Counted from the stretch's first letter, positions 16,506-26,014 are shown. The stretch: DNA of 64,000 nucleotides from Pseudalkalibacillus berkeleyi (GCF_021608225.1 NZ_JAKIJS010000001.1:1364001-1428000), one strand, 5' to 3'. Numbers and translations are program-made. The notes: a model not told the origin generated them from the letters alone.

Positions 16506-16721
16506 TTATTGATTTTCTTGAGAATCATTCTTCTTTGTATTCTCATCAACGTTATGATTTTGATGCTCTTGTTCAAATTTCGTCAATTCTTTTGCAGAAT
16601 GCTTACGGATAAGTATAGTTGCTATGATCGCCGCTGCCATAAATATGATTAACATAGTGACAGAGGGAATATATTCTGTCTTATCTTCAGGAAAATAAAG
16701 AAACTCCATCATACGCGCCAC
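16506..16721 (-). CDS. Small single-span membrane protein, unrecognised
   Basis: A 71-residue protein with one membrane segment (VTMLIIFMAAAIIATILI, residues ~21-38) and a hydrophilic, Glu/Asn/Lys-rich tail. I do not recognise a family. AGAGGG lies upstream of the ATG (16721). It is convergent with cydB and might be an accessory subunit of that oxidase, as small peptides are in other bd oxidases, but it is on the other strand and this is only a guess. Confidence 0.55.
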   Translation of the reverse strand: MARMMEFLYFPEDKTEYIPSVTMLIIFMAAAIIATILIRKHSAKELTKFEQEHQNHNVDENTKKNDSQENQ

Positions 16722-16844
16722 GCCCTCTCTTGTATTGCTGTACCAATTATAACAGACCTATAAGAGGTCATGTCCGAAAAACGGTATTACAATTTAATGA
16801 TATAAAAAGCCTGAATGAAAATATTTCTTCCATCCAAGCTTCCT

Positions 16845-17207
16845 TTACACTTGTTCCTCGATAGATTCGAGGATATATTCTATTGATTTCGTCATCGCAA
16901 TAAAGCGTTTTTCCTTTGTATCCTTTTGAAATGCTTGGACAGCAGCAATCGTCATGTTTTCATGAGTATCTTTAATTTGTATTGGATACACATATTTAGG
17001 TTTCTCAGCTAATGCCCATTTTGTTGCTAAGGGCTTCCATTCATCTGCTAAAGTCTGGACTTTGTCAGCGAAAGGCTTTACTTGCCCATAAAAGTCAACT
17101 TCATAGTCTTCACGTAATGTATCTTCCGTAAATTGAACATAAGCTTGATTGTTTAAGTCTCTTAGTTCTTTGGTCAATGTTTTTAGTCTTTGTTGATCTA
17201 TAGTCAT
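16845..17207 (-). CDS. yppE: YppE family protein (DUF1798)
   Basis: A 120-residue helical protein of the YppE/DUF1798 family, function unknown. Recognisable parts are KELRDLNNQAYVQF at the N-terminus and the motif AEKPKYVYPIQIKDTHEN in the middle. The start at 17207 follows GGGGTG; an in-frame extension to 17237 lacks an SD. In B. subtilis yppE lies in the same yppG-yppC-recU-ponA neighbourhood, which supports the call. Confidence 0.8.
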   Translation of the reverse strand: MTIDQQRLKTLTKELRDLNNQAYVQFTEDTLREDYEVDFYGQVKPFADKVQTLADEWKPLATKWALAEKPKYVYPIQIKDTHENMTIAAVQAFQKDTKEKRFIAMTKSIEYILESIEEQV

Positions 17208-17270
17208 TCTTTCACCCCACACCTTACATCGTATCAAATGAGGTCTAAGATCGCTATCCTTTATGTTTAT

Positions 17271-17807
17271 TTATTGCATTGTAAATAAACTGACGAGCCA
17301 GTTGCGCTTTCTTGTCTTCATAGTAGGATTAAATTCTGTTCGAATTTCATTGGTAGCAGTTACTTGTAGTAATAATTGTTCCTCTAAGACAAGCATTTTC
17401 TCTTCAAGCTCCGTTAGACGAGTGGCCATCTGATCCATATCTTTTCTATGTTGCATCACTTGGTAAGAAAGAACCTCATCCGCTTTCTGAGATACTTTGG
17501 ACTCCAATCCATTCAACTGTTCTTGCATTTGATGGAAATACGCATCCATTTCTTTCAAACCATCGCCCTTTTTATTTTGAGGCTTAACATCAGCCACCTC
17601 TTGCTGTTTAATATCACTCATTTGTAACCCTTGTTGCAACAGTACTTGTATTTCTTCTAACCGTTCAATGTCAACTTGTCGGAATAAATAGTGTCCGTGA
17701 TCGTTCTTCGGGCAAGGAATATCAAAATACTTCACCCAGCGCTGGATGGTCGTCGGATTCACATTAAGTCTTTTTGATACCACTTTTGTTTTCACCAATT
17801 TATCCAT
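17271..17807 (-). CDS. racA: RacA-like chromosome-anchoring protein (MerR-type HTH plus coiled coil)
   Basis: A 178-residue protein with an N-terminal MerR-type helix-turn-helix (VVSKRLNVNPTTIQRWVKYF) and a long coiled coil from ~80 to ~150. This layout and the length match RacA, which in sporulating Bacillus binds origin-near DNA and links it to DivIVA at the cell pole. The C-terminal tail RKRNWLVSLF is basic and aromatic. The gene lies elsewhere in B. subtilis, so a different MerR/coiled-coil protein is possible. GGAGG precedes the ATG. Confidence 0.6.
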   Translation of the reverse strand: MDKLVKTKVVSKRLNVNPTTIQRWVKYFDIPCPKNDHGHYLFRQVDIERLEEIQVLLQQGLQMSDIKQQEVADVKPQNKKGDGLKEMDAYFHQMQEQLNGLESKVSQKADEVLSYQVMQHRKDMDQMATRLTELEEKMLVLEEQLLLQVTATNEIRTEFNPTMKTRKRNWLVSLFTMQ

Positions 17808-17950
17808 AGTACGGACCTCCCGATTTAATAGTATGTTACCTATTCTAGGGGATTTTACCTTTTCCCTTTAGGCATGACAAAACTAGTATCCGTTCGGCAA
17901 AGAAAGTGGAATTATCAAAAATACGCTTGAATTCGACAGAGATAAAGGAC

Positions 17951-17980
17951 TGTATAGTCAATCATTTGAATACCATACTA
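17951..17980 (+). promoter_or_regulatory. Sigma-G (forespore) promoter of sspM
   Basis: TGTATA (17951-17956) and CATACTA (17974-17980) are 17 bases apart and match the forespore sigma-G consensus. The start codon follows 21 bases later. Confidence 0.7.
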
Positions 17981-18000
17981 ATCCTTAGGAGGTGATTCAT

Positions 18001-18111
18001 TTGACGAAACGACGTGGACCTAATAAAGGTGATCAAAAGCACACACAACAAGAAAAACAGACGGGTTATGGTGATAAGAAGCTAGAGGGACCTAATCGGC
18101 CTGCCACATAA
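18001..18111 (+). CDS. sspM: Small acid-soluble spore protein SspM
   Basis: A 36-residue basic, hydrophilic protein ending in DKKLEGPNRPAT, which matches the DKKLGGPNRPST end of B. subtilis SspM as I recall it. It starts at TTG with AGGAGGTGA five bases upstream. A sigma-G promoter in front and a terminator behind make it a single-gene forespore unit. In B. subtilis sspM is also next to yppC and recU. The function of such minor spore proteins is not well known. Confidence 0.82.
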   Translation: MTKRRGPNKGDQKHTQQEKQTGYGDKKLEGPNRPAT

Positions 18112-18154
18112 ATCGAGTGTCCGGCGCATGTTTGATCCTTCCTGCAATTTTACG

Positions 18155-18194
18155 AGACCAAGTAGCGTTTTCTACTGGGTCTTGTTTGCTTTTT
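18155..18194 (+). terminator. Terminator of sspM
   Basis: Hairpin AGACCAAGTAG...CTACTGGGTCT (18155-18182, one G-A mismatch) followed by TGTTTGCTTTTTT. Confidence 0.75.
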
Positions 18195-18206
18195 TCGAAA
18201 TTTTCC

Positions 18207-19202
18207 TTAAAGTGTTGTTAACTTACTAAGCATATATAACTCCAATCTTTTATGTTCATACCAATCGTTCAGCTTGATCTTTTTGGGTAGTTCCACATCT
18301 TTAAAATATTGTTTAGTCGGCGGACGATCTATTGACCAATCTTCAGATGGTCTCCTATGATGGTTGATAATCGGATACATCACTCTTAAAGGAAGGCGGT
18401 GTCCTCTCCTCACTCGTTGCAAATACTGTTCATAATCCACTCTTGCACCAGTAGGTTCAGTACGTTGTGCGAATAAACAAATTGCCTGCCTTAGATCGTG
18501 TTCCGACAAAATCTTCAACAACCTCTTCCCTAATGCAATGCGGTTCTTTAACTTCTTGAAACCATGAACCGATAACCCGTACAGTTCACCTTGTATTGTA
18601 GGGAATAGAACAGTACTAAAATGAAATCTGTCCTGTAACCAAAATGGGACTGTGGATAGCACTTTTTGATCTAATTCGTCATTTTCTATAACCGGTAATT
18701 GTATGACGTTCTGTTCATTAATAATCAGTGCTTGATCAATCCTTTTCTGATCTCGATCAAGCCAATAAGTCTCCCACTCTTTTTTCATGAACGATGAAAC
18801 GTTAAATTCATCTAACAAATGAAAAAGTGGTTCTCCTATTTGTTTAGATACTTCATATAACAATAGCTGCGGATAAGCGTCCGAGAAGATGAGCCAATTT
18901 GCGCGTTCATATGTTTGAAATATGGAATATCTCTTTTCAGGTGATAAAATTTGACGAAATTCATATATTTGTAAGTCTGTCATATTCCAGCCTGCATTTC
19001 GCGAAACCATACTCGCAAGAAACGGCCAAAGAATTTCCTTATTATGACGATAAAAAGACTGATAGGCGAGTGTTCGTGAGATGTTATCTACGTTCCACTT
19101 TTTTGTTTGACGGTTGATATACTCAATAAGGATCGATTCAATGCTAAGTTGATCTGTCTGGAAACGACGGTTTGCTTCTGACATAAACGAGCTTCTTTTC
19201 AT
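18207..19202 (-). CDS. yppC: YppC family protein (DUF2515)
   Basis: A 331-residue soluble protein of the DUF2515/YppC family, function unknown. Features recognised are NVDNISRTLAYQSFYRHNKEI, MVSRNAGWNMTDL and, near the C-terminus, RVRRGHRLPLRVMYPIINHH. Its place, divergent from recU-ponA and next to sspM, equals that of B. subtilis yppC. No membrane segments are visible. Confidence 0.82.
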   Translation of the reverse strand: MKRSSFMSEANRRFQTDQLSIESILIEYINRQTKKWNVDNISRTLAYQSFYRHNKEILWPFLASMVSRNAGWNMTDLQIYEFRQILSPEKRYSIFQTYERANWLIFSDAYPQLLLYEVSKQIGEPLFHLLDEFNVSSFMKKEWETYWLDRDQKRIDQALIINEQNVIQLPVIENDELDQKVLSTVPFWLQDRFHFSTVLFPTIQGELYGLSVHGFKKLKNRIALGKRLLKILSEHDLRQAICLFAQRTEPTGARVDYEQYLQRVRRGHRLPLRVMYPIINHHRRPSEDWSIDRPPTKQYFKDVELPKKIKLNDWYEHKRLELYMLSKLTTL

Positions 19203-19397
19203 AAATGTCCCCTTCCAACAAACATAAGTTCGTAAACCCTACTCGCTTTACTCGACATTCACCGTAAATGTGGTATATTTTTATACATGTGTTTCGTAAG
19301 ATTAAAATTATTGATTAGATGAAACCATTTCTATTTCCAATCGTCTAGAATGATAGATGATTGACTTAATTATGATGTTGGAAGGGCGGTGAACCAT

Positions 19398-20024
19398 TTG
19401 AATTTCCGTTATCCGAATCGAAAATCAACCGAATCCATCCAGCGGCCTGTTACATCTTCATCATCAAAACTAGAAACGAAAGATGAAAGGTCTTACGCTA
19501 ACCGCGGGATGACATTTGAAGAGGATATCAACCATTCCAATTCCTATTATTTGCAGTCTGGCAAGTCAGTTATTCACAAAAAACCTACTCCTGTACAAAT
19601 CGTTTCAGTGGATTATCCGAAAAGAAGTGCTGCGGTCATTAAAGAAGCCTATTTCAAACAACCTTCAACAACGGATTATAACGGTGTATATAGGGGAAAA
19701 TATATAGACTTCGAGGCAAAGGAAACAAGAAACAAAACATCCTTTCCGTTAACTAACTTCCACCAGCATCAAATTGATCACATGAAACGGGTGATTAAAC
19801 AGGATGGTATTTCATTTATTTTAGTTCATTTTAAAAGCACTCAAGACATTTATTTTTTAGATGCGAAGCATTTATTCGATTTTTGGGATGGCCAACAAAA
19901 CGGGGGTCGGAAATCAATTCCTAAATCTTACTTCGAGAACTTTGGAAGCCCGATCCAATTGGGATTCAACCCACGAATTGATTATTTAAAAATCATTGAC
20001 GAATTGTTTTTCCCAGATGTTTAA
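19398..20024 (+). CDS. recU: Holliday junction resolvase RecU
   Basis: A 208-residue endonuclease that cuts Holliday junctions and works with RuvAB and RecA in recombination repair and segregation. The active-site block [20 protein letters not shown] (residues ~90-110) holds the Asp, Glu and Lys of the fold. I prefer TTG at 19398, five bases after GGTGA and directly before the conserved RYPN; a GTG at 19389 would add three residues. ponA begins 71 bases downstream, as in B. subtilis, where the two are cotranscribed. Confidence 0.93.
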   Translation: MNFRYPNRKSTESIQRPVTSSSSKLETKDERSYANRGMTFEEDINHSNSYYLQSGKSVIHKKPTPVQIVSVDYPKRSAAVIKEAYFKQPSTTDYNGVYRGKYIDFEAKETRNKTSFPLTNFHQHQIDHMKRVIKQDGISFILVHFKSTQDIYFLDAKHLFDFWDGQQNGGRKSIPKSYFENFGSPIQLGFNPRIDYLKIIDELFFPDV

Positions 20025-20094
20025 GGGGTAATAAACAGTGAGTTTCATTCGAATGTTATGACGGTATGTATCGTTTAGAAAGGTAGGAACAACG

Positions 20095-22734
20095 ATGAGT
20101 GATAATTACAATTCTCGACAACAAAGACGAAAGCAATCGTCTTCTACGAAAAACAAAAAAGGACCGAATAAGCCGGACAAAAGTATGATGAAAAGGATTA
20201 TATCGATCCTGATTGTCCTCGGACTAATTGGCGTCACAGCTGGTGCAATTGCTGTTTTCGCTGTGATTAGCCAGGCACCAGAACTCGATCCTAAAGAGCT
20301 TGAAACACCTGTTTCTTCAAAGATATTTGATAAGGATGGAAACGAGTTCGGAATGCTCAATAATGATGAAAAACGAATAAGAGCTAATTTCGATGAAATT
20401 CCACAAGTCATGAAAGACGCTGTCATTGCTACAGAAGATGTCAGATTCTATGACCACTTTGGAATAGATATCCGTCGAATAGGTGGCGCAGCAGTTGCGA
20501 ACGTGACTGGTGGATTTGGTTCTCAAGGTGGTAGTACGATCACCCAACAAGTTATCAAAAATACATTATTAACGCACGATAAGAAATTAACTCGAAAGAT
20601 TAAGGAAGCATATCTTGCCATTAAGCTTGAACAACGCTTCTCTAAAGATCAAATATTCGAAATCTATTTGAACAAAATCTTTTATGGTCAACGTGCGAAT
20701 GGTGTGGCTACTGCTGCAAAGACTTATTTTGATAAAGATATTCAAGACTTAGAACTACATGAAGCTGCTTTATTAGCTGGACTGCCAAAAGCACCTTCTA
20801 CTTATAATCCTTTAGAAAATCCTGAGAAAGCTGAAAAACGCAGAAATGTAGTACTCTCTCAAATGGAGAAATACGGATATATTACGAAGGAAGAAATGAA
20901 TAAAGCGAAAGCCATTAAAGTCGCAGATTATGTGAGTAAGAACGAAGTTGAATCTGAAAAAGATTCATTTGAGACATTTAAAGCTCAAGTCGTTAAAGAT
21001 GCAGCAAAAATGGCTGGATTTGAAGATACTGGAGAAGTTTACACATCTGGTTTAGAAATTCATACTACATTAGATCCAAATGCTCAAAGAGCTGTACAAG
21101 AAGCGCTTTATACAAACAACATTATTAAAGAGGAAAACTTACAAGGTGGACTCGTGGTTACTGATACAAAAACAGGTGCAGTTCGCGCGATTGGTAGTGG
21201 TAGAAAGAGTACTTCAAGTGCCTTTTACGCAACCCAAATGGATACGCGTCAACCAGGTTCAACGATCAAGCCTATCCTAGACTATGGACCAGCGATAGAA
21301 TTCTTAAAATGGCCAACGTTCAAGGAAGTCAGTGATGATAAACTTGTTGTCGATGGACATGAGTTTCACAACTACGACGATAAGCATCATGGCGATATGT
21401 CGATACGTAAAGCCTTGTATGAATCATACAATCTACCTGCTATTCGTACATGGCAAGAGGTAGATCCGGATCAGTCCAAGGAATTTGCAAGAAACCTCGG
21501 GATCGAAATTGAAGACAAACATTATAGCCCTGCTTATGCCATCGGTGGTTTCAGAAAGAGCCCGTCACCTATGGATCTGGCAGCTGCATATGCTGCATTC
21601 GGTAATGAAGGGGTCTACAACAAACCTTACACGGTGACTAAAATCAAATTCCCTGATGGTCGAGAAATTAAGCATGAAGCAGATCCTAACCCTGTTATGG
21701 AGGACTACACAGCATACATGGTTACGGATATGTTGAAGGATGTTATCACGAAAGGAACAGCAAAAGATCACGTGAATTTGAAGTTCCCGGTTGCCGGTAA
21801 AACAGGTACAACAAACTTTAGTAAAGATGAAGGACCTGAATTCGAAGGACAGACGAAAGATGCTTGGTTTGCTGGATACTCAACTGAACTTTCCATGGCG
21901 GTTTGGACAGGGTACAACGGTAAAACAGATGAAGAAGGTAATCCACTATACTTAACGAGAGACACGGATGACTATTCCAAGCTGATCTTCGATTATGTGA
22001 TGGAGAAAGCAAGTGCAGATTTGAAAAATTCTGACTGGAAACGTCCGAAGTCAGTAGTCGAAGTAAACATTGAAAAAGGGACTGGCAAACGAGCTAGCGA
22101 ATTTACGCCTAAAGATAAAATTATTCGCGAGCTAGCGGTTAAAGGCACTAGCCTACCTGATGTTTCAGAAGAATTCTTTAAACTAGAGTCACCTCAAGGT
22201 TTACAAGCTGATTATGATGAAAAGAAACAGGAAGCTAAACTCAAATGGAAGTATCCAAAAGAAATGATTGAGAAAGGTATTACATTTAAGATTATGTATT
22301 CGATCGATGGAAGTGGATTCCAAGAATTAACGAAGCAAAAGGAGACTGAACTCGTTGTCGAAAACCTATCTCCTGGCGCAACGATTACCTTTGCAGTTGT
22401 TGCTGTAGATGAAAAGAATAGCAAGGAAAGTGAACCTGCAACGGTTGAGGTAACGACGACTGATCAACAAGATGAAAAAGAGAAAGACAAAAAGGATAAA
22501 AAAGATAAGAAAGATAAGAAAGATGAAGACGCTAACGATGAAGAGGGAGATACAGGCTCCGGTGACGAAGGAACACCTGGTGAAAACGGTGGAGATACCG
22601 GTGAGCCGGGTAACGAACCTGGAGAAGGTAACGATGGTTCAGGAGATTCCGGAGATGGAGACTCAGGAGACGAAGACGATTCGGGTCCATTAGGTATAAG
22701 CCTACCCCCTACTAACTCAAGAGAAGCAGCGTAA
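20095..22734 (+). CDS. ponA: Class A penicillin-binding protein 1 (PBP1a)
   Basis: An 879-residue bifunctional peptidoglycan synthase. Order: cytoplasmic basic N-terminus, membrane anchor (~33-55), glycosyltransferase 51 domain with EDVRFYDHFGID and QGGSTITQQVIKN, transpeptidase domain with SxxK (GSTIKP), SYN and KTGTT, then a fibronectin-type III-like segment (~720-790) and a tail of Lys-Asp repeats and Gly/Glu/Asp-rich sequence. Length is like the B. subtilis protein (914). The very acidic tail, ending about 90 residues after the FN3 segment, is low-complexity. Convergent terminator at 22747-22770. Confidence 0.95.
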   Translation: MSDNYNSRQQRRKQSSSTKNKKGPNKPDKSMMKRIISILIVLGLIGVTAGAIAVFAVISQAPELDPKELETPVSSKIFDKDGNEFGMLNNDEKRIRANFDEIPQVMKDAVIATEDVRFYDHFGIDIRRIGGAAVANVTGGFGSQGGSTITQQVIKNTLLTHDKKLTRKIKEAYLAIKLEQRFSKDQIFEIYLNKIFYGQRANGVATAAKTYFDKDIQDLELHEAALLAGLPKAPSTYNPLENPEKAEKRRNVVLSQMEKYGYITKEEMNKAKAIKVADYVSKNEVESEKDSFETFKAQVVKDAAKMAGFEDTGEVYTSGLEIHTTLDPNAQRAVQEALYTNNIIKEENLQGGLVVTDTKTGAVRAIGSGRKSTSSAFYATQMDTRQPGSTIKPILDYGPAIEFLKWPTFKEVSDDKLVVDGHEFHNYDDKHHGDMSIRKALYESYNLPAIRTWQEVDPDQSKEFARNLGIEIEDKHYSPAYAIGGFRKSPSPMDLAAAYAAFGNEGVYNKPYTVTKIKFPDGREIKHEADPNPVMEDYTAYMVTDMLKDVITKGTAKDHVNLKFPVAGKTGTTNFSKDEGPEFEGQTKDAWFAGYSTELSMAVWTGYNGKTDEEGNPLYLTRDTDDYSKLIFDYVMEKASADLKNSDWKRPKSVVEVNIEKGTGKRASEFTPKDKIIRELAVKGTSLPDVSEEFFKLESPQGLQADYDEKKQEAKLKWKYPKEMIEKGITFKIMYSIDGSGFQELTKQKETELVVENLSPGATITFAVVAVDEKNSKESEPATVEVTTTDQQDEKEKDKKDKKDKKDKKDEDANDEEGDTGSGDEGTPGENGGDTGEPGNEPGEGNDGSGDSGDGDSGDEDDSGPLGISLPPTNSREAA

Positions 22735-22744
22735 TAGCTGTAAA

Positions 22745-22775
22745 GAAAGGACTGACAATTGTCAGTCCTTCTTTA
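22745..22775. terminator. Convergent terminator between ponA and the LysM/GH18 gene
   Basis: A perfect 10-bp stem AAGGACTGAC/GTCAGTCCTT (22747-22770) with a 4-base loop, followed by CTTTATG on the plus strand and CTTTCTTTA on the minus strand. It lies between two converging genes. Confidence 0.75.
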
Positions 22776-22782
22776 TGTTATT

Positions 22783-24054
22783 TTACTTTTTTACATTAAA
22801 CCGGTCTTTAATTAATGACCAAATTGGTGTATATGGAAAAGCAAGATTCCAAAATGACATCCCAGCAATTCCAAGCTTTTTTATCAATTCAAATTTCGCA
22901 GCCATACTTCTCAGATCCTCAAACCATACAATATGCTCTTTCCCTTCTTTATCATAATACGTATAGAAGGGTGCGTGTGAATCTTGATCGTACTGAATTT
23001 CTGTTTTCATTGTATAGGCTAGCCTTGTCGCCTGGGGTACGCTTAGCGCTTTTGCAAATTTACCACCTTCAACATAAGGTAATGTCCAATCATACCCATA
23101 CAAATTGACACCCATCACTACTTTTTCTTTTGGAATTTCTGTAAGTGCATATTTGAGAACTTTTTCAACTTCAGGTAATGGACTCACAGGCATTGGAGGA
23201 CCTCCGCTCCATCCCCACTCATATGTCATGATGACCACATAATCGACGATTTCACCATGTGCCTTATAATCATGACCTTCGTATAAGACACCTTTTTGGT
23301 CTGCTTTTACCTTAGGTGCAACAGCTGTAGAAACGACATACCCTTGTGGTTTCATTTTTTTCACTAGTTTTCTTAAGAAATTATTATAGCGTTCTTTATT
23401 TTCTTTCCCTAAAAACTCAAGGTCCACATTTACCCCTTTATAACCTTTCGCTTTCATTTCTTTATCGATATTGGATATGAGTGTATTTTGAACTTGATCG
23501 CTACTTAAGATGGTTGTGGCGAGCTCAGTGTCAAATTCAGCACCTTCTTTAATATTCGTTATGGTCATAACAGGCTTAACATTGTTTGCTTTTGCTACGT
23601 CTATTAAAGATTGATCATTATCGAGTGGGTTTAGATTACCTTTTGCATCAACATGATAACTGAATACAGATAACCAACTTAGTGTATCTCCTGCTGTTTT
23701 CGCATTATTTACCGATTTCTCATAGGGCTCTGCATAAGCATTTACAAGTGTCGTTGTCTTAGGTTTAGCTGGGACTGTTAAAACTTGACCGGGATAAAGA
23801 ACAGAACCTTCTATTTGAGCATTCGCCTTTTTGAGCTCCGTAACTGAGACGCCAGTCTTTTGTGAAATACTAAAATAAGAATCTCCTGGTTGTACTGTAT
23901 ACTTATTTCGAGTTGGAATGAGTAGCGTCTGACCTATTGCTAGTTGATCGGTATTTTCGAGCCCATTTAATTCAACGATATTTTGCCACGGTATACCATA
24001 CAGCTGAGAAATCCCCCATAATGATTGACCTTGTCTAACAACATGGATTTGCAT
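22783..24054 (-). CDS. yaaH: LysM-GH18 spore cortex hydrolase, SleL/YaaH type
   Basis: A 423-residue protein with two N-terminal LysM domains (about 3-45 and 50-95) and a glycosyl hydrolase 18 domain containing GYKGVNVDLEFL, the family's acid motif, and FSYHVD. SleL/YaaH enzymes are N-acetylglucosaminidases of the spore cortex used in germination; such proteins have no signal peptide, as here. ATG at 24054 is 6 bases after GGGAGGGG; a TTG two codons earlier is too near the SD. It is inserted between ponA and ypoC with respect to B. subtilis. Confidence 0.88.
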   Translation of the reverse strand: MQIHVVRQGQSLWGISQLYGIPWQNIVELNGLENTDQLAIGQTLLIPTRNKYTVQPGDSYFSISQKTGVSVTELKKANAQIEGSVLYPGQVLTVPAKPKTTTLVNAYAEPYEKSVNNAKTAGDTLSWLSVFSYHVDAKGNLNPLDNDQSLIDVAKANNVKPVMTITNIKEGAEFDTELATTILSSDQVQNTLISNIDKEMKAKGYKGVNVDLEFLGKENKERYNNFLRKLVKKMKPQGYVVSTAVAPKVKADQKGVLYEGHDYKAHGEIVDYVVIMTYEWGWSGGPPMPVSPLPEVEKVLKYALTEIPKEKVVMGVNLYGYDWTLPYVEGGKFAKALSVPQATRLAYTMKTEIQYDQDSHAPFYTYYDKEGKEHIVWFEDLRSMAAKFELIKKLGIAGMSFWNLAFPYTPIWSLIKDRFNVKK

Positions 24055-24099
24055 GAACAACCCCTCCCGCCGGCGTAGTCATGCTATTATCCTATGTGT

Positions 24100-24624
24100 T
24101 CATTTCTTGTCTATATGCTGTTTTTTTCGAATCGCAATGTACCATTGCTTCTCTAATTCTTCATAAAGCTCAGATAGTTGGATGAATGCATGGAATTGAT
24201 CGGGGAATTGAAAAATATAGGAAAGACGTTCTTTAGCGTTCACTGGTTTTAGTAGTAAATGGGCAGCGTCATCAGTAATCTCGGTTAATCTAGTCAGCAA
24301 TTGATCATTCGTCCAGAACATTAAATTAACAAACCAACCGATCCCCTCTATCATCAAAGGTTTAGCTGACTTTCGATCACGTGCTTTAAAGTGTTTTGAT
24401 ATTTCAACTTTCTGGACTTTCCAAAGTTTAAAGACGTGTTGAACCAGTTTGTTAAAGTCAACTTCATCCTTATTGCGTTTGTCCATCATAACCAATATGT
24501 CTACTAAGAAAGGAGTTTCCGCTAGTTCTAGTAAGTTCTTATCACTGCAGTAGCATAAATGATCGCATGGAAAAAAGAATGTATTTTGAAATGAGCTAGG
24601 GATACCTATACATTTCTCAGACAT
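24100..24624 (-). CDS. ypoC: YpoC family protein
   Basis: A 174-residue protein of unknown function that follows nth in many Bacillaceae. I identify it mainly by position (nth-ypoC) and by general agreement in length. The parts HLCYCSDKNLLELAETPFLVDIL and PVNAKERLSYIFQFP look like conserved helical stretches. Its start overlaps the end of nth by 8 bases, so expression is coupled. No catalytic motif or membrane segment is seen. Confidence 0.75.
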   Translation of the reverse strand: MSEKCIGIPSSFQNTFFFPCDHLCYCSDKNLLELAETPFLVDILVMMDKRNKDEVDFNKLVQHVFKLWKVQKVEISKHFKARDRKSAKPLMIEGIGWFVNLMFWTNDQLLTRLTEITDDAAHLLLKPVNAKERLSYIFQFPDQFHAFIQLSELYEELEKQWYIAIRKKQHIDKK

Positions 24625-25276
24625 TCTCTTTTACTTTCTTCATACGTTTTTGTCCTTCACGGCATAAATACAACAACGGACAAACCGTACATTGTGGTCT
24701 TTGTGCCTTACAATGATACCGGCCGAAAAAGATTAGGCGATGATGTGTCTCTGACCATTCCTCTTCTGGTATTTTTCTCATCAAAGTTTTTTCAACCTCT
24801 AATACGCTATCTTTCCATCTGCAAAGACCTAATCGTTTAGAAACGCGTTCAACATGGGTATCTACAGCAATGGCAGGTACACCAAAAGCAACCGAAACAA
24901 TGACATTTGCTGTTTTGCGCCCTACTCCTGGCAGTTCAACTAGCTGATCACGATCTTTAGGGATCTCTCCACCGTGTTTGTGGATAACAATCTCAGATAA
25001 TTTTCTAATATTCTTCGCCTTATTCCGATATAAACCGATTGATCGGATATCTTGCTGTAATTCTTCAAGAGGAACGGCTAAGAAATCTTCTGGTGATTTG
25101 TATTTTTGAAACAAACCAGGCGTCACTTTATTTACGAGAGCATCTGTACATTGTGCAGACAACAGCACAGCAATCGCTAGCTCAAATGGATTAGAGTGAG
25201 TCAACTCACAATGCGCTTCGGGAAACATGTTCCCCATTTCATCTAGTACTTCTCGAATTTGTTTTTTAGTTAACAT
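24617..25276 (-). CDS. nth: Endonuclease III
   Basis: A 219-residue base-excision repair glycosylase/AP lyase that removes oxidised pyrimidines. The helix-hairpin-helix LPGVGRKTANVI carries the catalytic Lys, VDTHVERVSKRL the catalytic Asp, and the C-terminus has the four-cysteine pattern C-x6-C-x2-C-x5-C for a 4Fe-4S cluster. It sits between dnaD and ypoC, exactly as in B. subtilis. Confidence 0.96.
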   Translation of the reverse strand: MLTKKQIREVLDEMGNMFPEAHCELTHSNPFELAIAVLLSAQCTDALVNKVTPGLFQKYKSPEDFLAVPLEELQQDIRSIGLYRNKAKNIRKLSEIVIHKHGGEIPKDRDQLVELPGVGRKTANVIVSVAFGVPAIAVDTHVERVSKRLGLCRWKDSVLEVEKTLMRKIPEEEWSETHHRLIFFGRYHCKAQRPQCTVCPLLYLCREGQKRMKKVKENV

Positions 25277-25294
25277 GATCTATCTCATCCTTTA

Positions 25295-26014
25295 TTAGGA
25301 TTGTTCCAACCAATTATAGTAAGGGAAATCTTTGTTTTCTGAGTCATTATTGCTCGTATTATTTGTGTTAGGCCGCTTATAGCGCTGTTGTCTAAATTTC
25401 TCACCATATTGTTTGGCTTGATCTACTGTTCGGACACCATTCTTTTTCCATTCAAATAAAATTCGATCAATATATCTGAAATTTAACTTTCCTGAAAGAA
25501 CAGCTTCCTTAAGTGCAGCAACAATAATTGACGGTTCATGACCGTCTTGGTCTAACCACATTGATAACGTTTCACATTCTATTGGGGAAAGTGGACGACC
25601 GAACTCCTTTTCCATTAATGTGTAGATTTGCATCTCTTCGTGTTGCTGTTTCTCTTGTTGTTGCTCCACATTTTCTTCGTCCAACAGGCGAATCATTTTT
25701 TCCCAAAGAGGACGGAGTGTATACGTTTCCGAATAAATCCTTTGAACGGTGTCTTCCTGTTCTTCAATCTTCAGCATGCCTTTTTGTATGCATGTTCTAA
25801 GCACTTGCATACATTGTTGTGCAGATATCGTCATTCTTGCCGAAAGCTGGCCAGGAGTCGGAAAGAAATTTCCGGATTCGATGAAAGAATGCATATGTAC
25901 CAACACCATCATTTCCTGTTCATCTAGACCCAAGCGGGTATAATTCATTAACAATGCATTAGGGATTGAAATATTACCCATATCCATCCAATTGATAAAA
26001 CTCTCTTTTTTCAT
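25295..26014 (-). CDS. dnaD: Primosome protein DnaD
   Basis: A 239-residue protein of the primosome that loads helicase during initiation and restart. The N-terminal DDBH1 winged-helix part (ALLMNYTRLGLDEQEMMVLVH) and the C-terminal DDBH2 part with the FEWKKNGVRTVDQA (YxxxIxxxW-like) motif are seen. SD GGGAGGTG lies before the ATG. A TGTTATAAT extended -10 at 26033-26038 could start a very short leader, and a terminator separates it from asnS, so dnaD-nth-ypoC can be a separate transcript. Confidence 0.93.
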   Translation of the reverse strand: MKKESFINWMDMGNISIPNALLMNYTRLGLDEQEMMVLVHMHSFIESGNFFPTPGQLSARMTISAQQCMQVLRTCIQKGMLKIEEQEDTVQRIYSETYTLRPLWEKMIRLLDEENVEQQQEKQQHEEMQIYTLMEKEFGRPLSPIECETLSMWLDQDGHEPSIIVAALKEAVLSGKLNFRYIDRILFEWKKNGVRTVDQAKQYGEKFRQQRYKRPNTNNTSNNDSENKDFPYYNWLEQS

